From: an uncultured Erysipelotrichales bacterium
GTDB lineage: Bacteria > Bacillota_I > Bacilli_A > Erysipelotrichales > Coprobacillaceae
NCBI GenBank assembly: GCA_910586805.1
Contig: CAJUJC010000068.1
Span: 1-12,085, forward strand
Reading direction: 5' to 3'
DNA length: 12,085 bases
The notes under the pieces are model-generated. The model was not told the DNA's origin, made no database searches, and worked only from the letters and a program-made list of their open reading frames with translations. Made by a program: the position numbers and the translations under genes. Positions 1 through 6,702 of this stretch are shown here, piece after piece (within the stretch, counting starts at the first letter, position 1; the number at the start of each line of letters is the position of its first letter).

Positions 1-1049
1 GGATGTATATACATGATTTGAACACCGAATCTTGATACCAAAGATAATTTCTCTTGTTTTGCATCATTGTTGTTAATTTCTTGATCATGGTTTCTATCAT
101 TCCAAGTTTCTTTAATTAAATGTCTACGATTACTTGTTGCATAAATGAGAATATTATCAGGTTTTTTCTCTAACCCACCCTCAATTACTGCTTTCAAGTA
201 TTTATATTCCACTTCAAAATCTTCAAAAGATAAATCATCCATAAAAATAATAAATTTATAATTTCTATTTTGAAGTTCATTAATGATTTGAGGTAAATCA
301 ATAAACTGATGTTTATAAACCTCTATCATACGTAAACCATCTTTATAATACTCATTCAATAAAGCTTTAATACTACTTGATTTACCTGTTCCACTATCGC
401 CATATAATAAAACATTATTTGCCTTTTTACCTAATAAGAATGCTTCAGTATTTGCTTTTAAACGTTCTTTTTGGCTATGATAACCAATCAGTTGTTCAAA
501 TGTATTATTCCCAATATGTTCAATAGGTATAATTTTTTTATTTTGAAAACGAAATGCTTTATTTAAACCATAATGACCAACACCATATTGATAGTAATGA
601 TTATATAATATTTCATAAAATTGTTCTACTGATGTGCTTTGTGAAAGATTTTGTTGTAGATTGGATAAAATTTCAAAAATTTCTTTGTTGATAATAGATT
701 TTGTATGAGGAAAATGACAAAAAACATCATTATATAAGTCATTTAAGGATAAATCATAATGAAAATAATAATAGATATTTTGTAAATCATGTATCACAAC
801 TTTCTTTAATGATGGATGAATTTCTTTTTTTCTTTCTAATGCCATAGTCCATACATTTTCATGATGAACAAGCAAATAAGTCAATAACCCTTTAAATAAA
901 TGATCATGTAAATCATATTTTTCAGCCAATGAAAGCATTAATGAAACAAATTCATTCTCATTAATAGACTGATCAAAATAAGATAAACATTTTAATATAT
1001 CAGAATCATTACTCAAATTTTTATATATAATTAAATCATTTAATTTCAT
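1..1049 (-). CDS. DUF815 family AAA+ ATP-binding protein (C-terminus cut by window edge)
   Basis: An open frame of 349 codons runs from an ATG at 1049 to the left edge with no stop, so the C-terminus is missing. A Walker A motif GDSGTGKS lies at residues 217-224 and a Walker B stretch FIIFMDD at about 266-272. They are followed by the ATSNRRH segment and, near the edge, EKLSLVSRFG. This layout, an N-terminal helical region of about 190 residues and then one P-loop ATPase domain, is that of DUF815 (PF05673). The family's cellular role is not established. The start is supported by GGAG at 1057-1060. A strong terminator ends four bases upstream of that site, so no separate promoter fits between them. 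Transcription must read through from the DUF711 gene or start inside it. Family assignment is confident; function is unknown. Confidence 0.85.
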   Translation of the reverse strand, partial: MKLNDLIIYKNLSNDSDILKCLSYFDQSINENEFVSLMLSLAEKYDLHDHLFKGLLTYLLVHHENVWTMALERKKEIHPSLKKVVIHDLQNIYYYFHYDLSLNDLYNDVFCHFPHTKSIINKEIFEILSNLQQNLSQSTSVEQFYEILYNHYYQYGVGHYGLNKAFRFQNKKIIPIEHIGNNTFEQLIGYHSQKERLKANTEAFLLGKKANNVLLYGDSGTGKSSSIKALLNEYYKDGLRMIEVYKHQFIDLPQIINELQNRNYKFIIFMDDLSFEDFEVEYKYLKAVIEGGLEKKPDNILIYATSNRRHLIKETWNDRNHDQEINNNDAKQEKLSLVSRFGVQIMYIH

Positions 1050-1064
1050 AAACTCACTCCTTGT

Positions 1065-1090
1065 AAAAAAAGACGAAAAATCGTCTTTTT
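1065..1090 (-). terminator. Rho-independent terminator after the DUF711 gene
   Basis: On the minus strand a 10-bp perfect stem (AAAAAGACGA / TCGTCTTTTT, loop of four bases) is followed by a run of seven T (complement of 1065-1071). Its upstream arm overlaps the DUF711 stop codon at 1089-1091. It ends only four bases before the ribosome binding site of the DUF815 gene. Confidence 0.85.
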
Positions 1091-2453
1091 AATTTTTAAA
1101 ACTATGAATAGGTGCAGGTATACGTCCACCTCTATCTATAAATTCATCACATGAGAAAGTATTAACAGGCATAATTGGAGCATATCCAAGCAATCCACCA
1201 AATTCAACTGTTTCTCCTACATCTTTACCAATAACTGGAATAATACGTACAGCAGTTGTTTTTTGATTAATCATACCAATAGCCATTTCATCTGCAATAA
1301 TTCCTGATAAAGTTTTTGCAGAAGTTGAACCAGGTATAGCAATCATATCTAAACCTACAGAACATACACAAGTCATTGCTTCAAGTTTTTCTAATGTTAA
1401 TGCTCCCATTTCTACTGCATCAATCATTCCCTGATCTTCACTTACTGGAATAAATGCACCAGATAAACCACCAACATATGAAGAAGCCATAACTCCACCT
1501 TTTTTAACCTGATCATTTAATATAGCAAGTGCAGCTGTTGTTCCAGGAGCCCCTACTCTTTCAAGTCCCATTTCTTGTAAACAGTCAGCTATACTATCAC
1601 CAATAGCAGGAGTAGGTGCTAATGATAAATCAATGATACCAAAAGGAATATCTAAAGCTTTTGAAGCCTCTAAAGCAACCAATTGCCCTACACGTGTAAT
1701 CTTAAATGCAGTTTTTTTAATAATTTCACAAAGTTCTCCAAAATCTTTTCCTTTTGCATTCTTAATTGCATTTCTGACAACACCTGGTCCACTAACTCCA
1801 ACATTAATAATTGCATCAGCCTCGCTAACACCATGGAAAGCTCCTGCCATAAATGGGTTATCATCAGGTGCATTGCAAAAGACAACAAATTTTGCACATC
1901 CAATAGAATCATTTTCTTTGGTTTGTTCAGCAGTTTCTTTAATCATTTCCCCAATTAATTTAACAGCATCCATATTAAGACCTGTTTTTGTTGAACCAAC
2001 ATTAACAGAACTACATACAAATTCAGTTTCTTTTAAAGCTTGTGGAATAGATTCAATAAGTAATTTATCAGCTTTTGTCATTCCTTTTGAAACAATAGCA
2101 GAATACCCACCAATAAAGTTGACTCCAATTTCTTTGGCACATCGATCTAAAGTTTTTGCGATTTTGACAAAATCTTCACTTTTATGACATGCTGAAGAGC
2201 CAACGATTGCTATAGGTGTAACTGATACACGTTTATTAACAATAGGTATACCATATTTCTTTTCAATATCATTTCCTGTACTTACTAAATTTTTAGCAGT
2301 TGATAAAATTTTAGTATGTATATTATCACAAAGAACATCTATATTTGAATCAATACAATCTAATAAACTAATTCCAATTGTAATTGTTCTTACATCAAGA
2401 TTTTCTTGCTCAATCATTTTATTTGTCTCAGCGACTTCAAATACATTAATCAT
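1089..2453 (-). CDS. DUF711 / UPF0210 family protein ('PFL family')
   Basis: This 454-residue cytosolic protein belongs to DUF711 (UPF0210), represented by SP_0239 of Streptococcus pneumoniae. The match rests on the N-terminal segment with TITIGISLLDC, the glycine-rich FIGGYSAIVSKGM segment, the central VGVSGPGVV and the C-terminal LLGYAPIMPVN. The length is normal for the family. Databases often call it 'PFL family protein' because its fold resembles pyruvate formate-lyase, but no enzyme activity is established and I see no reason to infer glycyl-radical chemistry. The start ATG at 2453 has an AAGGAGG at 2460-2466 whose last bases overlap the stop codon of the ACT gene, so translation of the two is probably coupled. 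The same ACT-DUF711 pair is adjacent in streptococci, which suggests a shared but unknown role. A terminator overlaps its stop codon. Confidence 0.9.
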   Translation of the reverse strand: MINVFEVAETNKMIEQENLDVRTITIGISLLDCIDSNIDVLCDNIHTKILSTAKNLVSTGNDIEKKYGIPIVNKRVSVTPIAIVGSSACHKSEDFVKIAKTLDRCAKEIGVNFIGGYSAIVSKGMTKADKLLIESIPQALKETEFVCSSVNVGSTKTGLNMDAVKLIGEMIKETAEQTKENDSIGCAKFVVFCNAPDDNPFMAGAFHGVSEADAIINVGVSGPGVVRNAIKNAKGKDFGELCEIIKKTAFKITRVGQLVALEASKALDIPFGIIDLSLAPTPAIGDSIADCLQEMGLERVGAPGTTAALAILNDQVKKGGVMASSYVGGLSGAFIPVSEDQGMIDAVEMGALTLEKLEAMTCVCSVGLDMIAIPGSTSAKTLSGIIADEMAIGMINQKTTAVRIIPVIGKDVGETVEFGGLLGYAPIMPVNTFSCDEFIDRGGRIPAPIHSFKN

Positions 2454-2464
2454 GATAATCCTCC

Positions 2465-2737
2465 TTATAATCTATGCATCTTATTAAAGATATCTTCATG
2501 TTGTAATTTGATATTTACACCTATTTCTTGACCCAATTGTTCTAATGTTTCAGCAATATTTGCGAAATCATTCTCACATTCAGTCACATCAACAATCATC
2601 ATCATGTTAAAATACCCTTGTAAAATTGTTTGAGAAATATCAAGGATATTAATCTTGGCATCAGCTAAATAAGTACATACTTTTGCTATAATTCCAACTT
2701 GATCTTTCCCTACAACTGTAATAATTGCTTTATTCAT
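2465..2737 (-). CDS. ACT domain-containing protein (UPF0237 family)
   Basis: A 90-residue stand-alone ACT domain begins MNKAIITVVGKDQVGIIAKV and continues with NILDISQTILQGYF. It closely resembles SP_0238 of S. pneumoniae (UPF0237, PF13740). ACT domains usually bind small ligands such as amino acids and form dimers, but no ligand is known for this group. Two adjacent ATGs exist, at 2740 and 2737. The AAGGAGG at 2745-2751 lies four bases from the first and seven from the second. The second is preferred and leaves the typical M-x-K-A-I-I-T start; the alternative adds one Met. The gene is first in a two-gene operon with the DUF711 gene and has its own extended -10 promoter just upstream. It may sense a metabolite for its DUF711 partner, which is inference from gene pairing only. 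Confidence 0.9.
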   Translation of the reverse strand: MNKAIITVVGKDQVGIIAKVCTYLADAKINILDISQTILQGYFNMMMIVDVTECENDFANIAETLEQLGQEIGVNIKLQHEDIFNKMHRL

Positions 2738-2765
2738 CATAAATCCTCCTTAATTGAATGAAAAC

Positions 2766-2774
2766 ATTATAACA
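2766..2774 (-). promoter_or_regulatory. Extended -10 promoter for the ACT-DUF711 operon
   Basis: The minus strand reads TGTTATAAT here, a perfect TATAAT with the TG-n extension. No good -35 box is found 16-18 bases upstream (TTCCTT at best), as is usual for extended -10 promoters. The predicted transcript start near 2759 would give a leader of about 20 bases that carries AAGGAGG. Confidence 0.6.
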
Positions 2775-2804
2775 TAAGCATTATAAATAAGGAAGTTATA
2801 CAAG

Positions 2805-2830
2805 AAAAAAGTACCAATAAAATTGGTACT
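2805..2830 (-). terminator. Rho-independent terminator after the PTS IIB gene
   Basis: A 9-bp perfect stem AGTACCAAT / ATTGGTACT (2810-2818 and 2822-2830, three-base loop) is followed on the minus strand by TTTTTT (2805-2810). It lies 15 bases past the IIB stop codon and separates that gene from the ACT-DUF711 operon. Confidence 0.9.
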
Positions 2831-2845
2831 TCCTTAAAGTTTAAA

Positions 2846-3160
2846 TTATCCTAACATTTTCATAGCAGTAGCGAAAACAGCTTTACCATTCATAGTTCCA
2901 TAATCTCTCATATCGATAACATCAACAGGAATTGGTCCAGCTTTTCTTTCTTGAGCCATTTTTTCGATAGCTGATTTTTGGAATCTTACTTGTGGCCCAA
3001 GTAAAATACAATCTACTTCTTCTAATACTCTAGGTGCATCAGAGAATGGTAATGCAAAAATTTTGCATTCTACTCCTTCTTCTTTAGCTGCTTGTTCCAT
3101 TTTAGTTACTAATAAACTTGTAGACATACCAGCAGAACATACTAATAAAATAGTTTTCAT
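2846..3160 (-). CDS. PTS sugar transporter subunit IIB, lactose/cellobiose family (stand-alone)
   Basis: This 104-residue cytosolic IIB protein of the Lac family (PF02302) passes phosphate from a IIA partner to a sugar entering through a IIC permease. The phosphorylated cysteine is Cys8 in LLVCSAGMSTSLLV, and the fold continues with CILLGPQVRFQ and a C-terminal VIDMRDYGTMNG segment. The length is normal. An upstream ATG at 3166 lies only two bases from the ribosome binding site (AAAAGGAG at 3169-3176). The ATG at 3160 lies eight bases away and begins MKTILLV as in homologues, so I use 3160. No IIA or IIC gene is nearby and the gene has its own promoter and terminator, so it is an orphan IIB. 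The real sugar cannot be told; cellobiose/chitobiose-type is the family default. A palindrome on its promoter suggests repression. Confidence 0.92.
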   Translation of the reverse strand: MKTILLVCSAGMSTSLLVTKMEQAAKEEGVECKIFALPFSDAPRVLEEVDCILLGPQVRFQKSAIEKMAQERKAGPIPVDVIDMRDYGTMNGKAVFATAMKMLG

Positions 3161-3201
3161 ATACATTACTCCTTTTCTTTTTCTATTATTTAACTACTAT
3201 T

Positions 3202-3230
3202 ATTTTATCAATTTTTATACAAATTGTAAA
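3202..3230 (-). promoter_or_regulatory. Promoter of the PTS IIB gene
   Basis: The minus strand has TTTACA (3225-3230), a 17-base spacer and TAAAAT (3202-3207), each box one mismatch from the sigma-A consensus. The expected transcript start near 3195 leaves a leader of about 35 bases before the ATG at 3160. Confidence 0.7.
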
Positions 3231-3238
3231 CAGTTTAC
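3226..3238. promoter_or_regulatory. Palindromic operator GTAAAC-n-GTTTAC
   Basis: A perfect 6+1+6 inverted repeat covers five of the six bases of the IIB -35 box (3225-3230) and the eight bases upstream of it. A repressor bound here would block the IIB promoter. The half-site TGTTTAC on the minus strand resembles boxes bound by DeoR-family sugar regulators such as LacR, but this assignment is only a guess. It does not fit a catabolite-repression cre site, which has a CG centre. Confidence 0.55.
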
Positions 3239-3244
3239 TTCAAC

Positions 3245-3267
3245 TTTTTTTCTATATGAGAAAAAAA
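3245..3267. promoter_or_regulatory. A-tract palindrome between two divergent promoters
   Basis: TTTTTTTCT (3245-3253) and AGAAAAAAA (3259-3267) form a perfect 9-bp inverted repeat with a five-base centre. Each A-tract lies a short way upstream of a -35 box, at 3225-3230 on the minus strand and 3275-3280 on the plus strand. This is where UP elements that contact RNA polymerase alpha subunits are placed. Confidence 0.4.
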
Positions 3268-3274
3268 CAAATGA

Positions 3275-3303
3275 TTGGAAGTATAAAGTTTTAGTGATAA
3301 AAT
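3275..3303 (+). promoter_or_regulatory. Promoter of the metallophosphoesterase gene
   Basis: TTGGAA (3275-3280), a 17-base spacer and TAAAAT (3298-3303) form a sigma-A type promoter. TG at 3295-3296 gives an extended -10. The expected transcript start near 3310 is close to the GAGAG ribosome binding site at 3316-3320. Confidence 0.65.
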
Positions 3304-3328
3304 ATAAGATGAAAAGAGAGTGATTAAA

Positions 3329-3865
3329 ATGAAAATATTAGTTGTAAGTGATAGTCATATGTTTAATGATAACCTTCAAAGAATTATTAAACAATATAAA
3401 AATAATGTAGACTTGATGATTCATTGTGGTGATTCTTCTTTACCATGTGATGATGAAATGATAAAACAATTTGATATTGTTGTTCAAGGGAATCATGATG
3501 ATGCTCCCTTCCCTATTTATAAAAAATATCAAAATATATGTATAACACATGGGCATAAATACCATGTATATTATGGATATAATGATTTAATTCAGTTGTG
3601 TCATCAAAATGATTGTCAAATATGTCTACATGGACATACTCATGTTCCTACTATTCAAAAAATTGAAAATATATTCTTTATCAATCCAGGAAGTTTAATG
3701 ATGAATAGAGGTAACTATGGCTATGGAACTTATGCACTTATCAATATAGAAAAAAATAAAGTAGATGTTCAATTTTTACATCATGCAACTGATGAAGTAT
3801 GTCCTTACTCAATAATTGAAGAAGGATTAGTTTTGTTAGAAGAATTTAAAAAAATTCTTCCCTAA
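3329..3865 (+). CDS. YfcE/MJ0936-type metallophosphoesterase
   Basis: This 178-residue cytosolic protein is of the small calcineurin-like phosphodiesterase family (PF12850). The metal-binding motifs appear in order: DSH at residues 8-10, HCGD ending at Asp35, GNHD at 54-57, THGH at 73-76 and GHTH at 102-105. Family members such as YfcE and MJ0936 hydrolyse phosphodiester model substrates with Mn or Ni; the natural substrate here is unknown. An in-frame GTG at 3320 would give 181 residues. The GAGAG site at 3316-3320 is eight bases from the ATG at 3329, and MKILVVSDSH is the standard family start, so the ATG is chosen. The gene stands alone with its own promoter and a terminator shared with the convergent XRE gene. 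Confidence 0.9.
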   Translation: MKILVVSDSHMFNDNLQRIIKQYKNNVDLMIHCGDSSLPCDDEMIKQFDIVVQGNHDDAPFPIYKKYQNICITHGHKYHVYYGYNDLIQLCHQNDCQICLHGHTHVPTIQKIENIFFINPGSLMMNRGNYGYGTYALINIEKNKVDVQFLHHATDEVCPYSIIEEGLVLLEEFKKILP

Positions 3866-3881
3866 ATTAAAAAAATTCTTC
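3846..3881. repeat. 15-base direct repeat across the metallophosphoesterase stop codon
   Basis: TTAAAAAAATTCTTC occurs exactly at 3846-3860 (inside the gene, coding for FKKIL) and again at 3867-3881 (past the stop at 3863-3865). The copies are offset by 21 bases. It looks like a slippage duplication at the gene end. Confidence 0.6.
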
Positions 3882-3884
3882 TAT

Positions 3885-3933
3885 AAAAAACAGAAGCAGG
3901 AATAAAAACAATACTTCCTCTTCTGGATTTTTT
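3885..3933. terminator. Bidirectional terminator between convergent genes
   Basis: CAGAAGCAGGAA (3891-3902) pairs with TTCCTCTTCTG (3915-3925), an 11-bp stem with one bulged base and a 12-base loop. TTTTTT follows on the plus strand (3928-3933) and the minus strand also has TTTTTT (complement of 3885-3890). It can end both the metallophosphoesterase and the XRE regulator transcripts. Confidence 0.85.
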
Positions 3934-3958
3934 ATTAACAATATTATTTTTAATTGTT

Positions 3959-4288
3959 TTATTTTTTTTCTTCTAAACGTTTACGTTTATATTCAATAAT
4001 AAACATAACTTCCTTTAAATCATCATCAGGAAGTTCAGTAAGAAGACGAGCAATATTTGCAATATTATAATAATCATATTTTTTTCCACTCATAATTTCT
4101 TCAACACTTCTTCCATATAAATGAGATAAAACTTTAAGTTCACCAACAGTAACATCACGCTTACCATTTTCAATATCTGAAATAGCTGAGTGAGGAACGT
4201 TTAGGTGTGCTGCAACATCTTTTTGAGTTAGATGTTTAAAATTTCTATATAATTTCAATCTTTTTGCTAAATCTAAATCAATAGCCAT
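3959..4288 (-). CDS. XRE-family helix-turn-helix transcriptional regulator
   Basis: This 109-residue protein has an HTH_3 (Cro/C1-type) domain at about residues 8-62, including LTQKDVAAHLNVPHSAISDIENG. A charged helical tail (ELPDDDLKEVMFIIEYKRKR) follows and probably serves in dimerisation. The size suits the many small SinR-like regulators of Firmicutes. Of two adjacent ATGs (4291 and 4288), the GGAGG at 4296-4300 is four bases from the first and seven from the second, so the second is used. The gene has a near-consensus promoter with repeated TGATATA boxes over the -35 and -10, which suggests it controls itself. Its targets cannot be told from the window: the neighbours are housekeeping genes with their own terminators, and no phage genes are present. 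Confidence 0.88.
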   Translation of the reverse strand: MAIDLDLAKRLKLYRNFKHLTQKDVAAHLNVPHSAISDIENGKRDVTVGELKVLSHLYGRSVEEIMSGKKYDYYNIANIARLLTELPDDDLKEVMFIIEYKRKRLEEKK

Positions 4289-4308
4289 CATGCCACCTCC
4301 ATATTTCC

Positions 4309-4337
4309 ATTATATCACTATTAAAACAATATATCAA
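4309..4337 (-). promoter_or_regulatory. Strong promoter of the XRE regulator with repeated TGATATA boxes
   Basis: TTGATA (4332-4337), a 17-base spacer and TATAAT (4309-4314) with a TG extension at 4316-4317 form a near-consensus sigma-A promoter on the minus strand. The 11-mers TTGATATATTG (from 4337) and GTGATATAATG (from 4318) match at nine positions and are offset by 19 bases, so an autoregulatory operator may be built into the promoter. Confidence 0.75.
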
Positions 4338-4391
4338 TTTAGAATTTTAAAAAAATAAATTTGTGAAAGACATAAATAGAAATAATTATAC

Positions 4392-4425
4392 AAAAAAAAC
4401 ATAAGTTTTACAAATTAACTTATGT
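4392..4425 (-). terminator. Rho-independent terminator after the U32 gene
   Basis: ACATAAGTT (4399-4407) pairs with AACTTATGT (4417-4425), a 9-bp perfect stem with a nine-base loop. On the minus strand it is followed by seven T (complement of 4392-4398). One arm overlaps the last codons of the U32 gene. Confidence 0.85.
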
Positions 4426-6688
4426 TCTTTATTAAATAATGATTTAAAATATTTTCTATTTCATGAGTTTCTTCATTTGTAAAATGAAATAGTAATCCTT
4501 TTACAGGTATATTTTTAACTTTTTTTATAAATATTGGTTTATCATTTAACAAATGCATACGACATTGTTCATCCATCATTAAATCATATTTTACATTCAT
4601 TCTATCTAACAAAGCATATTTTCCATTATGACATAATTGACAGTTTTTATTTTGGAATCCAAAGTAATATTGTGATATAGGACAATATTCACTAATCATA
4701 TTTTCTGTTTTGCCATATATTTGGTAAATACATTGATTTTGGTTTATTTTCATATGTTGTAATTGATGAACTTGTATTTCTAATGATAGGGTATGTTGTT
4801 CATTCATAAAAGAAGAACTATATGAATTATAAATATTTATTCCTGTACCTAAAATTTTTGTTTTATCACAAAAAGCATGATAACTCCCAAAATCATTTAC
4901 AACAATTTTTTTAACTTTTTGACAAACATGAGAATTCTTAATTTCTTTTATATCGTCGTCTTTACAAATACGTGGAATAAAAAGTATCATTTCTTTTTGA
5001 TGATTTTTACAAAGTTGGTATGCTTTTAATGCATCTTTTTGGTATGGATAATAAATATAAGGAATATCATATTCAAATAAAACTTCTAATTGTTGTAAAT
5101 TTGAAACAAAAACATGATATTCATGTGATGCTGCATTTACACATTGGATATGAGGAAAATATGTGTTTTTTTCTTTATGAACTTTCTTACTCATTAATTT
5201 TTGAGTAAGTTCATCAATTGCTTGTCTACGCATTTCATTGATTTCTTTGATAGGCATTGTTGAAAACGGTTCAATATCTACAATTATGGATTTTGCATAA
5301 AAAACAGTATTTCCCAATTTTGATAATTGTTTTTCGATACGTTCTTGATCCAAAGAAACTTTTATAGCTTTTTCAATTAAAACATGACTTTTTTTAATAA
5401 TACATTCATCTTTATATTGAATTTTTAATGTTGCAAAATCCCCTATTCTTCCTTTGAAAGATATATAAATGGGTTGCTTAATATTTTCATAACTATATGT
5501 TTTCTGAATGTTGTTGATAACATCTATATTTATAACCTTCCTTACATTTCCTTGATAAACAGGATAATCAAACTCTATTTCTACTTGATTATTTGCTATT
5601 GCATTTGAAACAAGTTTTTGATTATGAAATATTTTATTAATAGGTCTTCCCTTATCAATATTTTCAAAAACAATACTATCTCCCTGTTTTAATGTATCAC
5701 TTAATTCAATAACAACTCTTTTTTCTTTCTTTTTATAACCAATAACTTTTCCAATAATCATTCCTTTATTCCCTGAATAATCACCTTGAACAATATATTG
5801 ATCATGAAAAATATAACCATCTGTATAATCTCTATTAAACATGGATTTCATTTGATATATATCATCTTCAAAGTTTGATTTTTGTTTATGAAGATATTCA
5901 TCTATAGCTTTTCTATAAGCTTTTACAACACTTCCAACATATTCAGGTCTTTTCATACGTCCTTCTATTTTAAAGGAATGAACACCTGCTTCAATAAGAT
6001 TTCCAATATGTTCAATTGTCATCATATCTTTTGGTGATAATAAATATGGGGATTTTTCTTTTAAAATTTCATTATTTTTCATGAATTTATATTTTAATCG
6101 ACAAGGTTGTGCACATTGTCCTCTGTTTCCACTTCTATTTCCAATGACACTACTCATTAAACATTGTCCAGAATAACATACACACATAGCCCCATGTACA
6201 AAGACTTCTATATCCAAAGAAGTAGAAGAACATATATCTTGGATTTCTTCAATTGTATTTTCTCTTGCCAATACAACACGACTTGCTCCTTGTTCTTCAA
6301 AATATGCAACTGCATCTTTATTCATCAATGACGCTTGTGTACTCATATGAATTTCAAAATCAGGATATCTTTTTCTAACAATATGAAATAAACCTATATC
6401 CTGTATAATAAGTGCATCAACTTGTATATCAAATAAATAATCTAAATATTCAATTAAATCTTCAAACTCTTCATCTTTATACAATGTATTAACAGTAATA
6501 AAGATTCTCACATTTCTAAGATGAGCATATTGAACAGCCCATAATAATTCTTCCTTATCAAAATTTTTTGCAAAGGCTCTTGCATTAAACATAGAACCTC
6601 CCAAATAAATTGCATTTGCTCCATTTTGAATAGCAGCAATAAGCGCTTCTTTATCTCCTGCTGGTGCAAGTAATTCAATATTTTTCAC
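4415..6688 (-). CDS. U32 family protein, RlhA-type (probable rRNA C5-hydroxycytidine synthase)
   Basis: This 757-residue protein begins MKNIELLAPAGDKEAL and carries the U32 signature EVFVHGAMCVCYSGQCLMSS at 161-180, followed by RGQCAQPCR at 189-197. Cysteines at 169, 171, 176, 192 and 196 are candidate iron-sulfur ligands. A second cysteine set (EYCPIS ... NCQLCHNGKY ... EQCRMH) lies near the C-terminus and is typical of the long DUF3656-containing form. E. coli RlhA (YdcP), of the same family, makes 5-hydroxycytidine in 23S rRNA and the related TrhP acts on tRNA. True protease activity is doubtful, and whether this copy modifies rRNA or tRNA is inference. The start is GTG at 6688, seven bases after GGAGG (6696-6700). 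An overlapping ATG at 6690 is out of frame and meets TGA at once. A terminator lies just upstream. Confidence 0.88.
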   Translation of the reverse strand: MKNIELLAPAGDKEALIAAIQNGANAIYLGGSMFNARAFAKNFDKEELLWAVQYAHLRNVRIFITVNTLYKDEEFEDLIEYLDYLFDIQVDALIIQDIGLFHIVRKRYPDFEIHMSTQASLMNKDAVAYFEEQGASRVVLARENTIEEIQDICSSTSLDIEVFVHGAMCVCYSGQCLMSSVIGNRSGNRGQCAQPCRLKYKFMKNNEILKEKSPYLLSPKDMMTIEHIGNLIEAGVHSFKIEGRMKRPEYVGSVVKAYRKAIDEYLHKQKSNFEDDIYQMKSMFNRDYTDGYIFHDQYIVQGDYSGNKGMIIGKVIGYKKKEKRVVIELSDTLKQGDSIVFENIDKGRPINKIFHNQKLVSNAIANNQVEIEFDYPVYQGNVRKVINIDVINNIQKTYSYENIKQPIYISFKGRIGDFATLKIQYKDECIIKKSHVLIEKAIKVSLDQERIEKQLSKLGNTVFYAKSIIVDIEPFSTMPIKEINEMRRQAIDELTQKLMSKKVHKEKNTYFPHIQCVNAASHEYHVFVSNLQQLEVLFEYDIPYIYYPYQKDALKAYQLCKNHQKEMILFIPRICKDDDIKEIKNSHVCQKVKKIVVNDFGSYHAFCDKTKILGTGINIYNSYSSSFMNEQHTLSLEIQVHQLQHMKINQNQCIYQIYGKTENMISEYCPISQYYFGFQNKNCQLCHNGKYALLDRMNVKYDLMMDEQCRMHLLNDKPIFIKKVKNIPVKGLLFHFTNEETHEIENILNHYLIKNIS

Positions 6689-6701
6689 ATCTTCACCTCC
6701 C
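6685..6701 (-). promoter_or_regulatory. Ribosome binding site with an AUG-UGA start-stop over the GTG start
   Basis: On the minus strand GGGAGGTGA (6693-6701) is followed by ATGTGA (6685-6690). The GTG at 6686-6688 opens the U32 gene. The ATG one frame away (6688-6690) is followed directly by TGA, so initiating ribosomes could be trapped on a one-codon frame. Confidence 0.5.
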
Positions 6702-6702
6702 T

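Noticed and set aside
1633..2187. A 184-codon open frame on the plus strand opposite the DUF711 gene
   Set aside because: It lies wholly antisense to a well-conserved gene, has no ribosome binding site, and its residues mirror the codon bias of the opposite strand.
1089..2453. Active glycyl-radical pyruvate formate-lyase, as 'PFL family' might suggest
   Set aside because: The family name reflects fold similarity only. The protein is much shorter than PFL and no C-terminal glycyl-radical motif is visible.
3225..3238. Catabolite-repression (cre) site at the IIB promoter
   Set aside because: The palindrome has an odd centre and lacks the central CG of cre sites, so CcpA binding is not supported.
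3063..3323. A plus-strand frame across the IIB gene start and the divergent promoter region
   Set aside because: It overlaps IIB codons in antisense and two well-formed promoters, and its sequence is low-complexity Phe/Tyr/Asn from AT-rich DNA.
3959..4288. Phage or toxin-antitoxin origin for the XRE regulator
   Set aside because: No toxin gene, integrase or phage gene is adjacent, and composition matches the neighbouring genes.
5020..5208. Short plus-strand frame inside the U32 gene
   Set aside because: Antisense shadow of a long conserved protein, with no start signal.
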